Shown here: in pieces, positions 14,518-16,429 of the stretch
How positions within the stretch are numbered: position 1 is the stretch's first letter
How the letters are laid out: each line of letters begins with the position of its first letter
From: UBA2185 sp964564625
GTDB lineage: Bacteria; Desulfobacterota; Syntrophia; Syntrophales; UBA2185
DNA: 16,429 bases
NCBI GenBank assembly: GCA_964564625.1
Contig: CAZMBE010000049.1
Span: 1-16,429, forward strand
Direction: 5' to 3'
Notes under the pieces: model-generated
Told to the model about the DNA's origin: nothing
Seen by the model: only the letters and a program-made list of their open reading frames with translations
Database searches by the model: none
Translations under genes and position numbers: made by a program

Positions 14518-16429
14518 GTGAACACAAAAATAAAATTATTCCCTCTTTTAAACAAGCAGATATTCCGGCAGACGATCGTTGATGCTTTCCGAAAACTGAA
14601 TCCTCTGCACCTTATCAAGAACCCAGTCATGTTTGTCGTGGAAATTGGCTGTATCCTGACGACGGTGTTGTTTTTCCAGACCCTTTTTGGCCTTGGCGAA
14701 GAACCTGCATCATTTATCATGGCAATAAGCATATGGCTGTGGTTCACCCTGCTTTTATCCACCTTCGCCGAAGCTGTCGCTGAAGGCAGGGGGAAAGCCC
14801 AGGCAAGGTCGTTGAAAGGCTCCCGAAAGGAAGTTATGGCCAAACTTCTTAAGGAACCGAATCGGGACACAGAGATTAGCCTTGTTTCCGGTTCCCTGCT
14901 CAGGAAAGGAGATCTTGTGCTTGTGGAGGCGGGCCAAACCATCCCTGGAGATGGGGAGGTAATCGTCGGCATCGCATCCGTCGATGAGAGCGCCATCACA
15001 GGGGAGAGTGCACCGGTGATCAGGGAAAGCGGCGGTGACAGAAGCGCTGTAACCGGCGGGACCCGGGTACTGTCGGACTGGATCATTATCCGTATTACCG
15101 CGAATCCTGGAGAAACATTTCTCGACAAGATGATTGCCATGGTGGAAGGGGCCAAGCGCCAGAAAACACCGAATGAAATTGCCCTCGATATCCTGCTTGC
15201 AGGACTTACGCTGATTTTTCTTATAGCTACCGTGACGCTGATTCCCTTTTCAATTTATAGCGTCCGGGCGGCAGGGCACGGTTCACCAATCACTATGACC
15301 GTGATCATTGCCCTCCTGATCTGCCTCATTCCTACCACCATTGGCAGTCTTCTCTCCGCCATCGGCATCGCAGGCATGGACCGCATGATCCGGGCGAATG
15401 TCATTGCCATGTCCGGCAAGGCTGTGGAGGCTGCGGGTGACGTGGATGTCCTTCTCCTCGATAAGACGGGTACCATCACATTGGGAAACCGCGAGGCGAC
15501 CGAATTTATTCCTTTGGACGGAGTAACGGTGCAGCAACTTGCGGATGCCGCACAGCTTGCATCTCTTGCTGATGAGACTCCGGAGGGAAGAAGCATCGTC
15601 GTCCTGGCAAAAAAGGAATACGGCATTCGCGAGCGCGATATCAAAGCTATGGGAGCACGCTTCATTCCCTTTACGGCCACGAGCCGCATGAGCGGTGTAA
15701 ATCTCGATGGCCGTGAAATCCGCAAGGGGGCTGCCGATGCTGTCCGTGCATACGTAAAAGCGAGGGGTGGTGTTTTCCCTGAGAATGTCATGTCAATAGT
15801 CAGAGAAACTGCAGGGCAGGGAAGTACACCCCTTGTTGTTGCCGATGGATCTCAGATACTTGGAGTTGTCCGTTTGAGCGATGTAATAAAGGGCGGTATC
15901 CGTGAGCGCTTCTCCGAGTTACGACGCATGGGTATAAAGACGGTTATGATCACAGGAGATAATCCGCTTACGGCGGCAGCCGTTGCCGCAGAGGCAGGTG
16001 TTGATGATTTTTTGGCTCAGGCAACGCCGGAAACGAAATTAAAATTGATCCGCACGTATCAGTCGCGTGGTCATCTCGTTGCCATGACGGGCGATGGAAC
16101 CAATGATGCGCCGGCACTGGCGCAGGCGGACGTCGCCGTGGCCATGAATACAGGCACGCAGGCAGCGAGGGAGGCTGGCAATCTTGTGGATCTTGACTCC
16201 AACCCGACGAAGCTGATAGAAATCGTTGAGATCGGCAAGCAACTCCTTATGACGCGGGGCACTCTCACCACATTCAGCATTTCCAACGATGTGGCGAAAT
16301 ATTTCGCCATTCTTCCCGCCGCCTTTTCGGGAATATATCCGGAGCTGACGACGCTGAATGTGATGGCTCTCTCGACGCCCCAAAGCGCCATCCTGTCGGC
16401 GGTCATATTCAACGCCCTTATCATTGTCG
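14518..16429 (+). CDS. kdpB: KdpB, P-type ATPase subunit of Kdp (truncated by window end)
   Basis: The frame stays open to the window edge and gives 637 residues of an expected 680-690; kdpC should follow outside. It begins at GTG, with GAGG 7 bases upstream; an ATG at 14516 is followed at once by TGA and is not the start. P-type ATPase landmarks are all present: TGES (161-164, dephosphorylation), the transmembrane CLIPTTIGSLL motif (269-279), DKTGT with phosphorylated D315, MITGDNP in the P domain, and GDGTND (525-530). It hydrolyses ATP to drive K+ uptake through KdpA. No frameshift or missing key residue was seen. Confidence 0.97.
   Translation, partial: MNTKIKLFPLLNKQIFRQTIVDAFRKLNPLHLIKNPVMFVVEIGCILTTVLFFQTLFGLGEEPASFIMAISIWLWFTLLLSTFAEAVAEGRGKAQARSLKGSRKEVMAKLLKEPNRDTEISLVSGSLLRKGDLVLVEAGQTIPGDGEVIVGIASVDESAITGESAPVIRESGGDRSAVTGGTRVLSDWIIIRITANPGETFLDKMIAMVEGAKRQKTPNEIALDILLAGLTLIFLIATVTLIPFSIYSVRAAGHGSPITMTVIIALLICLIPTTIGSLLSAIGIAGMDRMIRANVIAMSGKAVEAAGDVDVLLLDKTGTITLGNREATEFIPLDGVTVQQLADAAQLASLADETPEGRSIVVLAKKEYGIRERDIKAMGARFIPFTATSRMSGVNLDGREIRKGAADAVRAYVKARGGVFPENVMSIVRETAGQGSTPLVVADGSQILGVVRLSDVIKGGIRERFSELRRMGIKTVMITGDNPLTAAAVAAEAGVDDFLAQATPETKLKLIRTYQSRGHLVAMTGDGTNDAPALAQADVAVAMNTGTQAAREAGNLVDLDSNPTKLIEIVEIGKQLLMTRGTLTTFSISNDVAKYFAILPAAFSGIYPELTTLNVMALSTPQSAILSAVIFNALIIV

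Noticed and set aside
14262..15155. 297-residue minus-strand frame across kdpA/kdpB, and a 178-residue one at 15255-15791
   Set aside because: Both are opposite strongly conserved Kdp sequence; Ser/Arg/Thr-rich shadow composition.

Overview
The window looks like bacterial chromosome, probably from an anaerobic deltaproteobacterium of the Syntrophales/Syntrophus kind. That placement is an inference from gene content: a split, ferredoxin-rich glutamate synthase, a sigma-54 activator, a bacterial NrpR homologue and a PPDK-like protein, with moderate GC. No rRNA, tRNA, CRISPR array, insertion sequence or phage gene was seen. Most of the window concerns ammonium assimilation; the right end is a potassium-uptake operon.

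Left part, minus strand (positions 1-6983). A sigma-54 activator (GAF, AAA+ with GAFTGA, Fis-type HTH) lies upstream of a three-gene glutamate synthase (GOGAT) operon. The GOGAT large subunit is divided as in archaea and some anaerobes: a class II glutamine amidotransferase, then a ferredoxin plus FMN-synthase protein, then a GXGXG-domain protein fused to a GltD-like FAD/NAD(P)H oxidoreductase that ends in a two-cluster ferredoxin. The 218-bp gap between activator and operon holds a good -24/-12 (sigma-54) promoter and, about 100-150 bp upstream of it, a long AT-rich dyad placed like an enhancer site. A further gene appears to start at the left edge (13 codons visible); glnA would fit the context but cannot be proven.

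Middle (6984-9779). Divergent from the activator is an 863-residue protein. It joins an N-terminal KaiC/RecA-like domain lacking the Walker A lysine, a complete PPDK/PEP-synthase-type ATP-grasp region, and about 200 C-terminal residues I cannot assign. The phosphohistidine swivel and PEP-binding barrel of true PEP synthase/PPDK are absent. Its promoter region has two TTATGTACA repeats and an imperfect sigma-54 promoter, so the neighbouring activator may control it too.

Right-middle (9780-12360). A convergent hairpin terminator separates this gene from a minus-strand pair, nrpR then gdhA, 67 bp apart. NrpR is the 2-oxoglutarate-responsive nitrogen repressor known from methanogens. A perfect 10-bp inverted repeat overlaps the nrpR promoter and start region; its core, GGCA-N6-TGCC, has the same spacing as archaeal NrpR operators. 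The simplest model is an autoregulated nrpR-gdhA unit beside a GOGAT operon under a separate sigma-54 activator, giving two routes to glutamate under different control.

Right end (12361-16429). Two tiny membrane-protein genes (a 26-residue ORF and a 30-residue kdpF), kdpA and a kdpB cut by the window edge form the start of a Kdp high-affinity K+ ATPase operon on the plus strand. Potassium is a counter-ion for glutamate, so the neighbourhood may be meaningful, but nothing in the sequence proves a link.
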